64,000 bases of DNA from Erodium maritimum (taxonomy: Eukaryota > Streptophyta > Magnoliopsida > Geraniales > Geraniaceae), in NCBI GenBank assembly GCA_963921825.1, contig OY997588.1, positions 155,745,618 through 155,809,617 on the forward strand, written 5' to 3'. Within the stretch, counting starts at the first letter, position 1; every line of letters begins with the position of its first letter. A model generated the notes under the pieces. The model was given only the letters and a program-made list of their open reading frames with translations. It searched no databases and was not told where the DNA came from. Position numbers and translations under genes: made by a program. This document shows positions 47,551 through 59,476 of the stretch, in pieces.

Positions 47551-48813
47551 TCAGTTCCTGTCTCCGGAGGAAGAAAAATCGGTGATGGAGCTTTGTTCTT
47601 CTTGGAGCTTCATCTGGCGTTCTGCGTGTTCTCTTTCACAAGCACTAATCCCCATAATTATATCAAGCATCGTACCGGTTGTGCCAAAGAAGACAAGGGG
47701 TGCTAATGACTTGCGCTTTATTCCCACTGGAATCGCTAGCAATGCCCCTCCTACTGAGAATATCCAGGTGCCAAGTGCACTGCACAAAATTCCATATATA
47801 ACACTCACTGTAAGCAAATGTACAAACACAAAATTCATCGGTGGATAAGATATTTGACAAAGTTCAGAAATGAAATATACATATCATGAACTGAAGAAAT
47901 CAGTGGTCAATCACTTGGGAAGAACGCCAATTTCACCCTATTGTGAAGAATGGATTTCATTGATTACCAACTTCAAATCTATATATACATATACAATCTT
48001 GGGATAATTGCAAAAAAGTACCCTGAGGTATTCACTTTTTTGCAACTTGTATCCCTCTACTTTGACAATCGTAAAAAAGTACCCTGAGCTTGTCTTTTGG
48101 GTCACTTTTTTGCAATTATCATAGAAAACGGCTACAACTTGCAAAAAGCGAATACCACAAGGTCACATATCAAAAGTGAAAGTGCTGTGTTTTGGAAATG
48201 GTGTATTGGGTAGTTCAAGGTCATCCCATGTATACACCACATTTCATTAATTGTGTTCTCAGACTTAATGCTGTGTTTACAACATGTAAAATACAGGAAC
48301 CTCAACATGAATCCAAACAGCAAAAGAAAATGATTCAACCAACATTTTGCTAATGCAAGAACTACTTGAAAACACGGACATGGCAGCTTACAAAATCATT
48401 GTTCTTCACTAAAATGGTGAATGAGCACAAATTGCATATTCAACAGAAATATCAAAACCCTAATCCCAAAACCATTGTCCTTCACAATCACAAAAGTTTC
48501 ACCAATTTACACAAAATCACATACAACCAATACAGATACATCATGAGTTGTAACTAGCAAATAAAGGTCTAAAAGCATCATCAAACACTGAAACCCTCAA
48601 AATTTATCCACCCAAATCATTCAGATGAGCTCAAAACCTAATACCCATCAAGCATTTCACAAATCTCTCAATCTCAATGACAGTTTGAAAGAATCAATCA
48701 ACACATGAAAACCCAGAAATCAAATACTCATCAGCACAAGGAAGATGAAGAAAAGCAACTAACTTGGCAACGGTACAATCCTCAAGGTGCTTCACTTCCT
48801 CTTTCGCTGCCAT
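47551..48813 (-). CDS. Small two-helix membrane protein, 92 residues
   Basis: Two exons (48764-48813 and 47551-47779) give MAAKEEVKHLEDCTVANALG... to SSSGDRN. The acceptor before TGCACTTGG was preferred over an upstream AG because it alone keeps the frame with the phase-2 first exon. Two hydrophobic segments (about 17-37 and 43-61, the second a FFGTTGTMLDIIMGI-type Gly-rich helix) are joined by a short basic loop (IKRKS), followed by a charged, Gln/Glu-rich tail (CEREHAERQMKLQEEQ). It is probably an organelle or ER membrane protein. I recognise it as a conserved plant type but cannot assign a function; the Gly-rich helices recall small scaffold proteins of mitochondrial or peroxisomal membranes, which is only a guess. 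It shares a promoter region with the gene at 49032. Confidence 0.85.
48001..48165. mobile_element. Short GGGATAATTGC-family MITE in the 92-residue gene intron
   Basis: GGGATAATTGCAAAAAAGTA with CCCTGAGGTATTCACTTTTT at the left and the inverse AAAAAGCGAATACC at the right; the middle is deleted, leaving a 165-bp hairpin. The outer right terminus is lost. Confidence 0.8.
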
Positions 48814-49031
48814 CTTCACTCTCTCTCCAAAGCTCTCTCTCTGCGGACCTAGGAGCTTTTGAGCTATGGCAAAACGGTGCGTTTAAGGTACCGATTTGGG
48901 CCTCGCTGAAGTTACGGGCTTGTGTAGTGGGCCATCAGAGCCCATTTTCTGTTTTCTCTCCCTTTCTCGTCAGCCAAACAGCGTCGATTCCTTGTAGAGC
49001 CATTTTAGCACTGCTCTGATCCGAGAGAGAG
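48814..49031. promoter_or_regulatory. Bidirectional promoter with site II motifs
   Basis: Only 218 bp separate the start codons of two divergent genes, so both promoters must overlap. TTTGGGCC (48896), AGTGGGCCAT (48927) and GAGCCCATT (48938) are site II-type motifs bound by TCP factors and common in plant genes for organelle and growth functions. No TATA box is evident on either side. Start positions of transcription are not known. Confidence 0.6.
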
Positions 49032-50617
49032 ATGAGAGGAGGAGTCGGAGGACCATTGTTGTGCATAGGCGACCTGCTGAGCGATGTTGGAGATGCAGAG
49101 GATGTTAGGGCACCAGATCTTCACCGGCAAGATTCGCCTTCTGTGACCAGTTCCATCGACACCAATCGATCCTTGGAACTGACCAATCTCTTTCAGGTTC
49201 ATGTTCTTTTTACTTGCTTTTTTCTACAATGGAGATTGAAAAAGGATTCAGATTTATGATTGATATGGGTTTGATTTCAGTAACTTGAATTGAATTTAGA
49301 TCATGGGTCTAATGGGGGTTTCAGTTATCATGAGCATAGGTATGATTTTTTGATTATATATTGTCAATAATTTTGGGGATTGAGAATCAATGGTATTGAA
49401 AAAGGGTTCAGATTTATGATTGGTATGGGTTTGGTTTCAGTAACTTGAATTGAATTTTGATCATGGGTCAAATTGGGGGTTTCAATTATCATGAGCATTT
49501 AGGTATGATTTTTGTTTGTTTGTCAATTTGTCTTATTTTGGGGGATTGAGAATCAATGTCAGAAATAAATCACTTATATTAAGTGCAATTGAATTTAGAT
49601 TACCATGTTATTGATCATGTTGAAAGTTTTTGTAACTTATAAGGAATTTAAGTTAGAGCTAAAAAAATGGAATCGAAAATTAAAAAATGACCTTACATTT
49701 TGGTTTGTAATATGTATCTCTGTCTATAATGGTAAGCATCTAACTCATTTTGTGTTGTTTAGAAAAACTATGATCAACTGAACGAGGCTCTCGCTGGTAC
49801 GGATCATTCATGGACAGCTCTAACCCTAAAGGTATTGAATCATACATTTCGTGGCATGCTAAATCTACATTCTGCAATTTGGTTGTGAGGTTATGAGTTG
49901 ATGCTTTTGTAGGTTAGTTATTTTCAACATGAAATTGTTTTAGAGGGATAATAGCAAAAAAAATGTCATGAACTTGTCTTTTGTTGCACCGTGTAATTTT
50001 GTTTCAAAATGAGGATTTTAAAACATAATAAGTAAAAAAACATAAAATCCAGTATTTTCGCTTCCCTTCATTTTCTTCCTCTTTGTATATCCAAAAAAAA
50101 GGTGAAATTTCTGGATTTTTTTTTTACTTGTTATTTTTAAAAGGGTAAAATCGTCGTTTTGAAAAAAATTACAGTGTAGTAAAAAGGAAGATTCATGTCT
50201 CTTTTTTGCAATTATCAAAGAAGAGGGCTACAAATTTTGTAGGAACAAATATGGTACATTTCTGTTTTCCTTGTACTATTGGAAATTAGTCTTGATGGTT
50301 ATTGCTTCTATACTTCGATCCTATTTGATTACATTTCGTGATCTTGCATTGCCCTACACTTTGGCTTCTCCTTTGGGGTTAATCGCTTAATCTGAACTAT
50401 TTTAGTGCTTTATTTAAACCAGCTGTGCACTGCTCTAGAAACTGCAAACAAGTTGGTTCAGTCCACGAACTCAAACGCTATAATGATGTTGGAGAAGGTC
50501 GAGAAGCTTGAAGAGATTGTCAAGAGAGGAGACTCTGCTGTGGCAACAGCCAAGGCTGTCCGTATTAGTCTGAGCCACAAGGAAGGATCGCATTCAGGCT
50601 GTCAAAATAACGAGTAA
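49032..50617 (+). CDS. Small helical protein of unknown function, 142 residues
   Basis: Three exons (49032-49196, 49763-49831, 50423-50617) with GT-AG borders and phase-0 joins. The head (1-45) is low-complexity and acidic (MRGGVGGPLLCIGDLLSDVG...). From about residue 48 the sequence has heptad-like helices: SLELTNLFQKNYDQLNEALA, WTALTLKLCTALETANKLVQ, then NAIMMLEKVEKLEEIVKRGD. This looks like a short coiled-coil subunit, as in small complex components such as BLOC/BORC-like proteins, but I do not recognise the family with confidence. The tail is Ser/His-rich. It is co-located head to head with the 92-residue membrane protein gene. Confidence 0.8.
49945..50236. mobile_element. GGGATAATTGC-family MITE, right end truncated, in intron 2
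   Basis: GGGATAATAGCAAAAAAAAT at the left, CAATTATCAAAGAAGAGGGC near the right, where the outer terminus is lost. The loop is short. It sits in the intron between exons 2 and 3 of the 142-residue protein gene. Confidence 0.75.
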
Positions 50618-50891
50618 TCTATGTTGTGTGGATCTTTATTTTGCTGTCCTTTGTTTTCCGCATTTGCCTGAACACAACTTATCCTTGATCAATGCTGAGG
50701 AATCGATCCTTGTTTACATAGGGCTCTTTTCGGTTGAGTTTGTCCAAGGCTGAAATTAGACTTTATAGGGAGCAGAACAATGGTCACAGGTAAAGCTCAA
50801 CTTGATCCCAGAAAGATCTGAACAATGACATGCTCTTCACTTACATGATGAAGGATTATGGCTGAAGAAATGGACTTCTGTGTTTTAATTA

Positions 50892-51180
50892 GGGATAATC
50901 TCAAGTAAACTTACAAAAGTTGCTCACTTTTGGTGATAAATGACAAAATATACCATTAATACAAGGGCTAATTACTTTTAGTACCCCTTATGTATTGGTA
51001 ACGCATTGGACAAAATTTTGGTCAAGTTTATGTTATTTTGATGATCTGTGACCAGTTCATAAGACATGTTATTGTTCTATTTCCAATACATTAGGGGTAT
51101 TAAATGATATATGACTAATTCATAAAGAGTATTAAATGTGTGTTACCAATAGCTAAGGACTTTTATTAAACGGTATAAAA
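50892..51180. mobile_element. Foldback fragments after the 142-residue gene
   Basis: GGGATAATCTCAAGTAAACT starts a fragment, followed from about 50962 by a foldback unit (CTAATTACTTTTAGTACCCC, TTGGTAACG; inverse AGGGGTATTAAATGA, TGTGTTACCAATAG) related to the nested element at 13338. Borders are uncertain. Confidence 0.55.
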
Positions 51181-51653
51181 CACTGTCGACCATACACATC
51201 AGTTATGTCGTCACTGCTTTGGCCTGGTCTTTCAAAAACAAAGGAGATTTTGTTTCACCAATACATGGTTTTTAGACAAAATAAGACACTTTAGAACGGA
51301 CAAGACATTTGGCATGCTATATATTTCCATATTTATGGATCACAAATATAATAATCAAGAACTAAATTTAGCATTCTTCAAGTCATGTCAAAACAAAACA
51401 ATTTGTGGCAAAATCGAAAACTACACTTAATAAATTATCACCGAAGTTATGAAATAATGTTCGGTCTTGGGGATGAGTAGGCCCTGATTACAAAAATCCA
51501 TTCCATATCGTATCAATAGCGAGCTGATCAAAACACAAAAGCCTATTACGAGAGAAAAATCTATTACAGTTATCTTGACAGTCATTTTTCTTCAAAATAA
51601 GATCCGATCCTACCAGTAGCTGCTTTCCCACATCATATGTAGTACTTTGTTGT

Positions 51654-54600
51654 CTACCCTTCATCCATCGAGTTTTCATGCAACATCACGTACTCGCGGC
51701 TGCCAATATAGCAAAAAAAGGTAACACGTTAGTCAGAATAATAAGAGAGAATTGCAAAAAATGACCCTGAGGCTTTCACTTTATTCAATTTCTAGTCCCC
51801 TTCTTCCGCAATAGCAAAAAAGTGCCTTGACCTCGTCTTTTTGTTGCATTTTGAAACAAATTTATACAAACCACAACAAAAGGGCAAGTTCTATTATCAA
51901 AGAGAGGGCTACAAGTTGCAAAAAATGAATACCTCATGGTACTTTTTTGCAATTATCATAAATAATAACATTAGTTGCACGAAGATTGCAAGGACAGTTG
52001 ATGTGCAGTACACAGATAGAAAATGCAGCAGTTACAAATCGATTTGCAAACAAAAGTCAAAACTAAATGTAAAAATGACTTGCGCATTCATATATGTCAA
52101 ACACTTGGTAAACAACTCGACACGGGAGTGAGCCTCCGAGCAAGTAGAGTGTTGATGCAAGTTTCAAAGTGGTATGGTTTTAAATTTGAAGCTACAAGCA
52201 CTAAAGTTGAAATTTGACTGTGCTGAGATGATTAAAAGAGCTGCAGATATGCGATGGTATGTTGGAGCTACATATGTGGGAAGAGGAAGATATATCTTCC
52301 GCAAACGAAAAACGGATCATTAGAAGTGAGATAATGCCAACTATTTGAAGAAAATTAGTGAATACTTACCTACTATTCCCAAACTTAATAGTGTCCTTCT
52401 CAAAGAGCTCATAATATCGTTGTGGTTCTAAGCGATCATCCTGAGTAAGGAGAAAAAATCAGAATTAAAATATAGAAAGGATTACACAAGACGACAAGCA
52501 TGATAACGTCTCTAACTTCCAATAATAATAATAAATATAAGGGAAAATTTCACTTCGATACCCTTAAGTATACACCTTTCTCAATCGACTACCCCTAAAT
52601 TCAAAAAGTTTTTGACAACCCCCTCAAGTTATTTTAAGTCCCAATTTACCCCAATTCCATCAAATTTTGGGCATGAGTCATTTCATGCCCAAAATTTGAC
52701 GGAATTGGGGTAAATTGAGACTAAAAACAACTTAAGGGGGTTGTCAAATAGTTGATTGAGAAAGGTGCGTACTTAAGGGTATGCAGAATGATATTATTCC
52801 TAAAAATAAGACAAAGTAAATGCACGCAAACAAGAATTAGGAGAAGGGGGGTTCTCGAATAGCAGTATTACATTGATGAAAGTTCCATTTGTACTTCCAA
52901 GGTCCATAAGATATGGCCTAAAACAATGAGAATAAAGTAATCAAATTTCAAGTTATTTACAGATTAAAAGCAAAGTTCATAGCAAAGATATGTCACCTGC
53001 AAAATTAGCCCAAGACCTGACTTTACCTTACTTCTTTCTTCAACATGCCATCAGGTTGCTCTTTCTCAACTTGCCTGACGAGTAAGAAATGAAATCAGGA
53101 AAAAATAATTTATACATCAGAATCGCAAGACGAGTGCAAGGTATATAGGTGTACCTGAACTGAATTACAGCATGTTGTTTGCTACAGGAAGGGTGATCTG
53201 TAGGAACATCTGCTACCCTCCTTTCTCTCCCAAAGAGATAGCAGGTTTGGCGATGTATGTAAAGAGGCTCTATTCAAACAATAACTCGGTTGCTTAATAT
53301 AATAATACAAAAGGCCCAAAGGCATTGATGAATTTAAACATAATATCAATTACACGAAGCAAAACTTTCATCTATACCTTTAGCGCTACTCCTACCCTTT
53401 TAGAACAACTATAAGCAAAGTAATATGGGTTGGATGGAACTAGAGTGCTTTGTTTTAAGATTCTTTCCTTGGCAAACTTCCAAATGTGTTCTTTTATATT
53501 CACTTTTCTGATCAGGGTTTTGGTATACAACTTCCATTTGGAGTTCAAATAAAATAAATTTTAGGGATAATTGCAATTATCCATAATTTATGCAAGAAAA
53601 TACTAGTCTTTTAGCTATTTCTAGTTTGTTTCACCTCTTTTATGCATGTTCTTGATATTCCTAAAATATACACGTATAACTGATGTATCAACTAGAAAGC
53701 TTATAAAACGTTTTTTGTCTAATTGTATAGTCCCCTCACTGATTGGAGACTAAGATCCCGAACCTGATTCCAACTTTAACAACGTTGGTGTACAGTGTTG
53801 ACCATGGAATATACTCAATTCCAAAATGATAACATGATTAGCAAGACACGTTATTTGGACACTGATGATGGCAAGCCACCTTGACCAATCAAGAGGTTAA
53901 GTCTTGATCGAGTTTGAAACAGAAAAATTATTCTAGGGCTCCGTACCATAACCGTCCTGGCACTGGTTATTTTTATAATAGCATTGGAGTTAGTTCAAGG
54001 GACTGAATTATTGAATTAGATAAGTTCAAGGCATGCTTTTTATTTAGTCATATCAGTTAAATGGGAAAATACACCATTTCACTGATTTTCAAACACATAA
54101 GAGCAGTAAAAAACAAGTTTTGAGATAACTTGCAAAAAAGTATTATAAGAACTGACCATTAAGGGCTTCACCACCCTTGAATACATAAAGACGCCACCTT
54201 ATATTAGGTTTCCGAGCTTCTGGTGGTTCAGAAAACAGCAAGGTGACACCTGAAAGTTTGGAGAAAAATAATCCAGTTAATTAAATTAGACAGTTCCAAC
54301 AACCATAGGACTGTTTGAAAGTAACATAAATTATCCTAAAAATAACTTCAAGTAACTTTCTATATAGTAATCAGTTCAGAGCAGTAAATAAGGGTCACAG
54401 GAAGAGAACGGTTGTCTTATCTAGTAAGAAGGGAATGCAAAGTTTCAAAAAGGGATGGTACCTTCACTATTGTATAAGTACTATAATGAAAGACAAACTG
54501 AGGCAATGAAGTAAGATATTATTTCTGGTGCCAGCAGAGGATATAATGCCATCAATACATGAAATACTAATTTAGCAAACAATGGTCGACGACTTGACTT

Positions 54601-57600
54601 GCAATGGGAACTCAGAACTGTTATTGCATATGTAACACAACATGGATGTTGAGTACCAGTAGGATCATGAGTCGTAACTCATAACCCTCCAAGCCCAGTC
54701 AGGATGGCCCAGATTGAAGGACATGGGTTAGCCGGGCCAGTCCCCAAAGGCCCACTTAGCTTGGAAAAAGTAAGGTGCAAGGAATAGGTATGGTAATGGC
54801 TGTTACTGTAGTCTCCATGATAAGAGGGGACCCTAAGACGTCTGACTCTAGAAGGACTAGGGTTTGAACACACTACATACTATATATACATTGCTAATAA
54901 TGGGAGAAAGGAGAACTTTCCACCACTTCCACCAATCACAGCACTACCCTATTCTCCTAGGCTGATTTGAGTATTAGAGTGGATATATCCCTCAAAAAAA
55001 TTTGTGCAGACCAGCCGTGGTGGAGGAGCTACTGGGACGGGATCACTCACAAGCCCCCTTGTGCGGCAACAATGGACATGGATGGATACCAGTATACTCA
55101 CAGACACCTCTTGTAGCTACACTCAACGGAAAATTCAGGAAACACTCCCAAATCATGGTTGAAAACAATTTTATTCCTCATTCTTGGACTTGCATCTCAT
55201 TACAAGTGGCCAGCTAATATGTATACTTCATGTCCCCTAAAGCATAGACATCAGAAACATCAGTCAACACATCAATGAACGCAACCTGTTTCAGGATTTA
55301 CATACTGTTGATCCAACACTAAATCATAACTACAACAGAAACCCTGTCGGCGACTAACATATCCAAGCTACCCATGGAACATGAAACGAAGCTCTTTACT
55401 ACCCCAGCTAGCATCAAAGTTTATACTTCTAATTTCATATTGCAAGACCATGCTCATTTGAACAACTATGTAAATGCACATCTATAAGACTAAAACTAAA
55501 TAAGAAATATTTCACTTGTCTAAGCCATAAACGCTAGTTGGGTGGACAGCAAATATTTGAAGGCAAACATGCTTAACTTACATGTGCTTGCCAAATTGCA
55601 AGGCTAATAATGAACAATCAAAAGCACATAACTAAAAAGAAAAGAAAAAACTAAAGTTAACTCTGGTAAGTCCAGCCATGAGAGTTTCCCTACAAGTAGG
55701 CCCTCAAAAGTGAAAACGCTGAAAAGGAAGTTTGAACTTACCCCTTACTCGATTCGTTTCAGCAGCAAGCTTTCCAGAGAGCTCAAATGAAGGTTGTTGC
55801 TGCAGGTCACAACAAACATGAAACTTAAAACAGAGGAAGAATGAAACTATTTCTGTGATCAGTAATCAAGGAAAGGACAAGCTCTATATGAGAAGTTAGC
55901 TACAATTTTGAAACCCTAGGAACTAAGTCAAGTCACAACCTTTTTCTTTGCATCTAAGGCCTCCTCTGCAGCTTTCATCTTTTCTAAACTGTCATTATCC
56001 CTGAAAAAGAAACATCAACGGGTTATTTACATTCAGAATACATAACAAAGGCCTTGAATGACTGATATCGCATATAAATTATTAACATTATATATTTGAT
56101 GTAGTTCACCAACTCATGGATAAATACCATGAAACTTCCTCCAACACAATAGACTAAGCTATTATGTTGAATTACTAACCAGTATGTCAAGCAACCTGTT
56201 ACCATGGAAATAAATGAGTACACCAACTCAAGACCAAAGCAACTTGTTAAACTTCCACACAAAAGCCTAAGCTATTAAGTGGAGGGCCTAAGTAGTAAAT
56301 CAGGCAATCTCAAACTCTACACACTTTCAACACGGGGATACTTCAATGTGTGAATCTTCAATCACCATATATTACACAAGGAACCCCTTGCCATTCTAAA
56401 GCCAGTAATCAGTACATGGATACTAGAAAGTGGGAACCTCTACACAAAGTTAAACTCAAAAGTTAAGATCCAACTAGCAACTCACTCGTATGCAGCAGCA
56501 TCCTCTGGGTCTGTTACCTGAAAACAATATAGGCAGGAGAGTAAAATTATATGTCAGAAATAGTCTACTAATTAACAATTACCCATTCATAGTCTTATCA
56601 ATTTGTACCAAATACCAATTGATGTATTGAGAAAAAGATGAGCCTGCCAATAACTGTGGTTGCATACGGATAACAAAAAAAACAGGACTCATGCAATAAG
56701 CTTCGTTCATTATACCAACATAAAATAATAAGAGGATCAAAATAATTATATATTAGCCAGAAAAAAAGAGATGCTTGGCGGTAAACTATGGGGTTGACTA
56801 ATACGAAGTAGCTAACTTTAGTGGTATCCCTTCTTTTTTGTATTTATAGCACAATAAACTACGAAATCATATAACCTCAAAGGATAAAATACACTTAATA
56901 TGTAAGAATTAAGAAACTAAAAAAGATAGCAATGCAAGAACCCACATACCTCATGATGTTTACCATTCTTGGAAGTTCTGGAGGGAGAACGTGACCTGTG
57001 TCTGCTCCTACGGTGATGATCTGATGGAGATTGTGAGCGCTCATGCCTCCCATGTTTTGCAGGAGATGTGGAATGTCCAGGTCTTCGGCGATCAGTAGGA
57101 GAAGAGGAATGTTTACCCCTTGATCTAGAAGATTCTTTACCAATGTCATCTCTTGCTGACCTCCGGTCGCCTCTCTCTCTTGGAGCTTGCAGGTCTGAAC
57201 CCTTTTCTCTGTGCCTCGCTTTCTCCCTCTCCCTACCTCCACTCTTCTCAAATTCCTCGTCAATTTCTTTCTCTGACTCTCGCTCACCGTGGGTTCTCCT
57301 CGCCTTCTCTCTCTCCCTACCACCATTCTTCTCAAACTTCTTGTCAATTTCTTTCTCCGACTCTCGCTCACCATGGACTCTCCTCACCTTCTCTCTCTCC
57401 CTACTACAACCACCCTTCTTCTCGGATTCCTTCTCAATTTCTTTCTCTGCCTCTCGCTCTCTATGGACTCTCCTCTCCTTTTCTCTTTCCCTTCCACCAT
57501 TCTTCTCCTGTTCCTTGTCGATAACTTTCTCACTCTCTCGCTCACCTTGCACTCTCCTCAGCCGTTTTGTTCTTGGGGAAGGAGAGCGTGGGCGAGGCGG

Positions 57601-57798
57601 ACTTGCCTCTGCCCTCTTTGGAGACCGGGCATGGCTAGAATGTTTCTCTCTCACAGGTGATATTTCCCTACGAGATGAACTTTTAGTAACAGGTGACCTC
57701 GATCTCCTAGAACTTTTTTGTCGTGCTGGAGACCTCTCTCTTCGAGGACTCCTTCGAGACTCCCGCCCCCTAGAGGAAGAATCTGGCTGGCCTGACAT
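51654..57798 (-). CDS. DDL: DAWDLE/SNIP1-type FHA-domain protein
   Basis: Ten coding exons on the minus strand (56950-57798, 56486-56517, 55940-56000, 55742-55799, 54157-54249, 53155-53269, 53027-53074, 52872-52917, 52370-52440, 51654-51699) give about 472 residues; all phases fit. Residues 1-283 are RS/RE-rich, with SR and SPR dipeptides as in splicing-associated proteins, and four tandem 28-30 residue repeats. Residues 350-465 are an FHA domain with the phosphothreonine-binding set: LFGRER (Gly378, Arg379), SCSKQH (Ser394, His397) and GSTNGTFIN (Asn429). The end, REYVMLHEN, is characteristic of DAWDLE. In Arabidopsis, DAWDLE binds DCL1 and stabilises primary miRNAs; SNIP1, its animal kin, sits in the activated spliceosome. 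It is nuclear by family. Arabidopsis DDL is, as I recall, about 314 residues, so this head is expanded. A 5'UTR exon lies upstream. Confidence 0.95.
51745..51957. mobile_element. Short GGGATAATTGC-family MITE in the last DDL intron
   Basis: GAGAATTGCAAAAAATGACC at the left, GGTACTTTTTTGCAATTATC at the right, 213 bp. The centre is deleted compared with full copies. Confidence 0.75.
52541..52800. mobile_element. Foldback MITE with near-perfect hairpin in a DDL intron
   Basis: 260 bp: GGGAAAATTTCACTTCGATA with CCCTTAAGTATACACC outside, inverse GGTGCGTACTTAAGGGTAT at the right. The centre is a long stem: CAATTCCATCAAATTTTGGG with CATGA against TCATGCCCAAAATTTGACGG with AATTG. The flanks TAAATATAA and TAAAAATAA (7 of 9) suggest a 9-bp duplication. 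Confidence 0.85.
54640..55215. mobile_element. LTR-retroelement fossil, solo-LTR-like, in a DDL intron
   Basis: A block of composition unlike the surrounding intron carries a TACATACTATATATACATTG TATA-like box near 54870 and promoter-like CT/AC-rich sequence after it, as in plant LTRs. No internal coding region is seen, so it is at most an old solo LTR. Borders and family are uncertain. Confidence 0.35.
57211..57552 (-). repeat. Tandem coding repeats in the DDL head
   Basis: Four in-frame units of 84-90 nt encode residues 83-196 with consensus V-H-G-E-R-E-S-E-K-E-I-D-K, a variable acidic/basic stretch, then GGREREKARR. Units 3 and 4 are most alike, suggesting recent duplication. Unit 2 has two extra residues (GGCSREREK). 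Confidence 0.9.
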
Positions 57799-57801
57799 GT
57801 A

Positions 57802-58390
57802 CTGCATCATATGACAATTCACACCACGTTAAATCATGCAATTAAAAAAAAGTCAGGTACCATGAACACCCCTCAATCCTCATTCCATGACTGAGTACAG
57901 TGGAACATTAAAAGAACAAAAAAAAAGCATTTTGATTTTTCCCTCTTGCTTGTGCTTCCATTAACATTGAGATTTTCACTGACCGAATCTTAGATGCCAT
58001 TTTCCTCTTCTTATTCCTACGTCTTTTCTAGCCAAACAAACAGACTTCATTCTAAAACCTCAAATTCTCTCAACAGAAATCCCGATGCATTGCAATGAAA
58101 AGCGAACTTGAGGCGAAATTGATAAACCCTAGGTATGATGTTCCATCAATTTGTATCGGAAAAATTGCAAAAACGAAACATAATGGCGATCATATTACAG
58201 CTAGGGCTTCATAAAGAGTCGAGAGAAAACAAACCTAGCTGATTCGTACAGTGCACGAGAATGCCGATAAGCCTCCGCCGATGGTCAAGTCGCCGGCGAA
58301 ATGGAGAGAGAGGTGTATAGGGTTCAGGTTTCAGGGTTTCGGCGAGACGGAGAGTGAAGAGATGTAGAGGTTTCGGTTTTCGCTGTGACT
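57802..58390 (-). other. DDL 5'UTR intron and non-coding first exon
   Basis: The coding exon begins 3 nt after a TGATGCAG acceptor (intron end at 57802), so the leader is probably spliced. A fitting donor, GCTAG before GTTTG, lies at 58234/58235. The presumed leader exon (58235 to about 58390) has no ATG in its visible part. Introns in the leader often raise expression in plants. Confidence 0.55.
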
Positions 58391-58701
58391 GTGAAGCCCC
58401 TTCTGATTATCTGAGTGTAAATATTTTGTGAAAGTGATCAAATATATGATAATTGATTGATTTTTTATTTATTTAAATACTATGAGTACAATTTATTCAT
58501 GAAATTAAGTATTTTTTTTTGGATTAATTGAAATAAAATACATTTACTATCATTTTTTTACTCGGTTCTTTATTTTTCCTATTTGTGGGGACAATCTCAT
58601 TCAATTTCTTTTGAAATGATGGTTTTCGTTAATTTAGACTGAAATTTTAAAAAAAAATCATAAATACTCCTACCTCGATCCTTGAAGAACCCTTCCCAAA
58701 C

Positions 58702-59419
58702 CAGAGGCGGATTTAGGGGGGTTTAGGGTATGTCACGGCATACCCTGCCCCAAGACAGTTGTATATACTTGTAGAACTTTCAATTATCTTCGATTTGATA
58801 TTTTACGGGCCTAAATCGGAGTTCGTATGAAGAAGTTATGGTCATTTGAAAATTTGTTGCGCGTATAACCACATTTTAGTTGAAAATACTCTTTTTACAC
58901 TCCAAATGCCTATTACACTTTCTAAAAATCTTATGCACATTTTTTTGTACATTGTATTTTAAAAAGTTAGATGTAAGAAATAACAGTTCAGTAATATATA
59001 TTTATAAGTATTTATAGTCATTGACAATGAAATCGTTTTGATTCGTTTTCAAAAGAAATCATGTCTCATATTATGTCATTTACGTTCTCATATACGTCGT
59101 ATAACTGATTATATGTTTTTCTCAGAGTTCTTTGCCCATAGCGGACCAAACAATGTATGGTTGACTGTTTGACTTGCATGACCTGTATGGGTTCATGTAT
59201 GTATTTTCAAGCTGAAATTCTTTTAATGAAAATTGTATATATCTAAATTTCATTCGATTTGACATGTTACGGGCCCAAATCGAAACTCGTATGAGAAAAT
59301 TATGTCATTTGGAAAACCGATCAAAGTCTAACACTTCTTAAACCAAATTTGATTTTTTATATATATATTTAATCATTATCGGTGGCATACCCTAAATTAA
59401 ATTTCTGGATCCGCCTATG
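58702..59419. mobile_element. Non-autonomous hAT element
   Basis: The 718-bp element has inverted ends CAGAGGCGGATTTAG and CTGGATCCGCCTATG (CATAGGCGGATCCAG when inverted). The flanks are the exact 8-bp duplication TCCCAAAC (58694-58701 and 59420-59427). The interior also has paired GGTATGTCACGGCATACCCT-like and GGTGGCATACCCTAAA motifs. There is no transposase. Confidence 0.92.
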
Positions 59420-59476
59420 TCCCAAACCCTAAAAATCAAAATTACATTCAGTTGGAATAACGAGATAAGTGGCTTA

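Noticed and set aside
47780-47838. Upstream acceptor for exon 2 of the 92-residue gene (reading VSVIYGILCSALGTW)
   Set aside because: Out of phase with the first exon donor; the acceptor before TGCACTTGG restores the frame as ...TVANALGTW.
57068-57814. 248-codon plus-strand frame and two 123-codon frames opposite DDL
   Set aside because: They are antisense to RS/ER-rich coding repeats, which yield Leu/Ser-rich shadows without stops.
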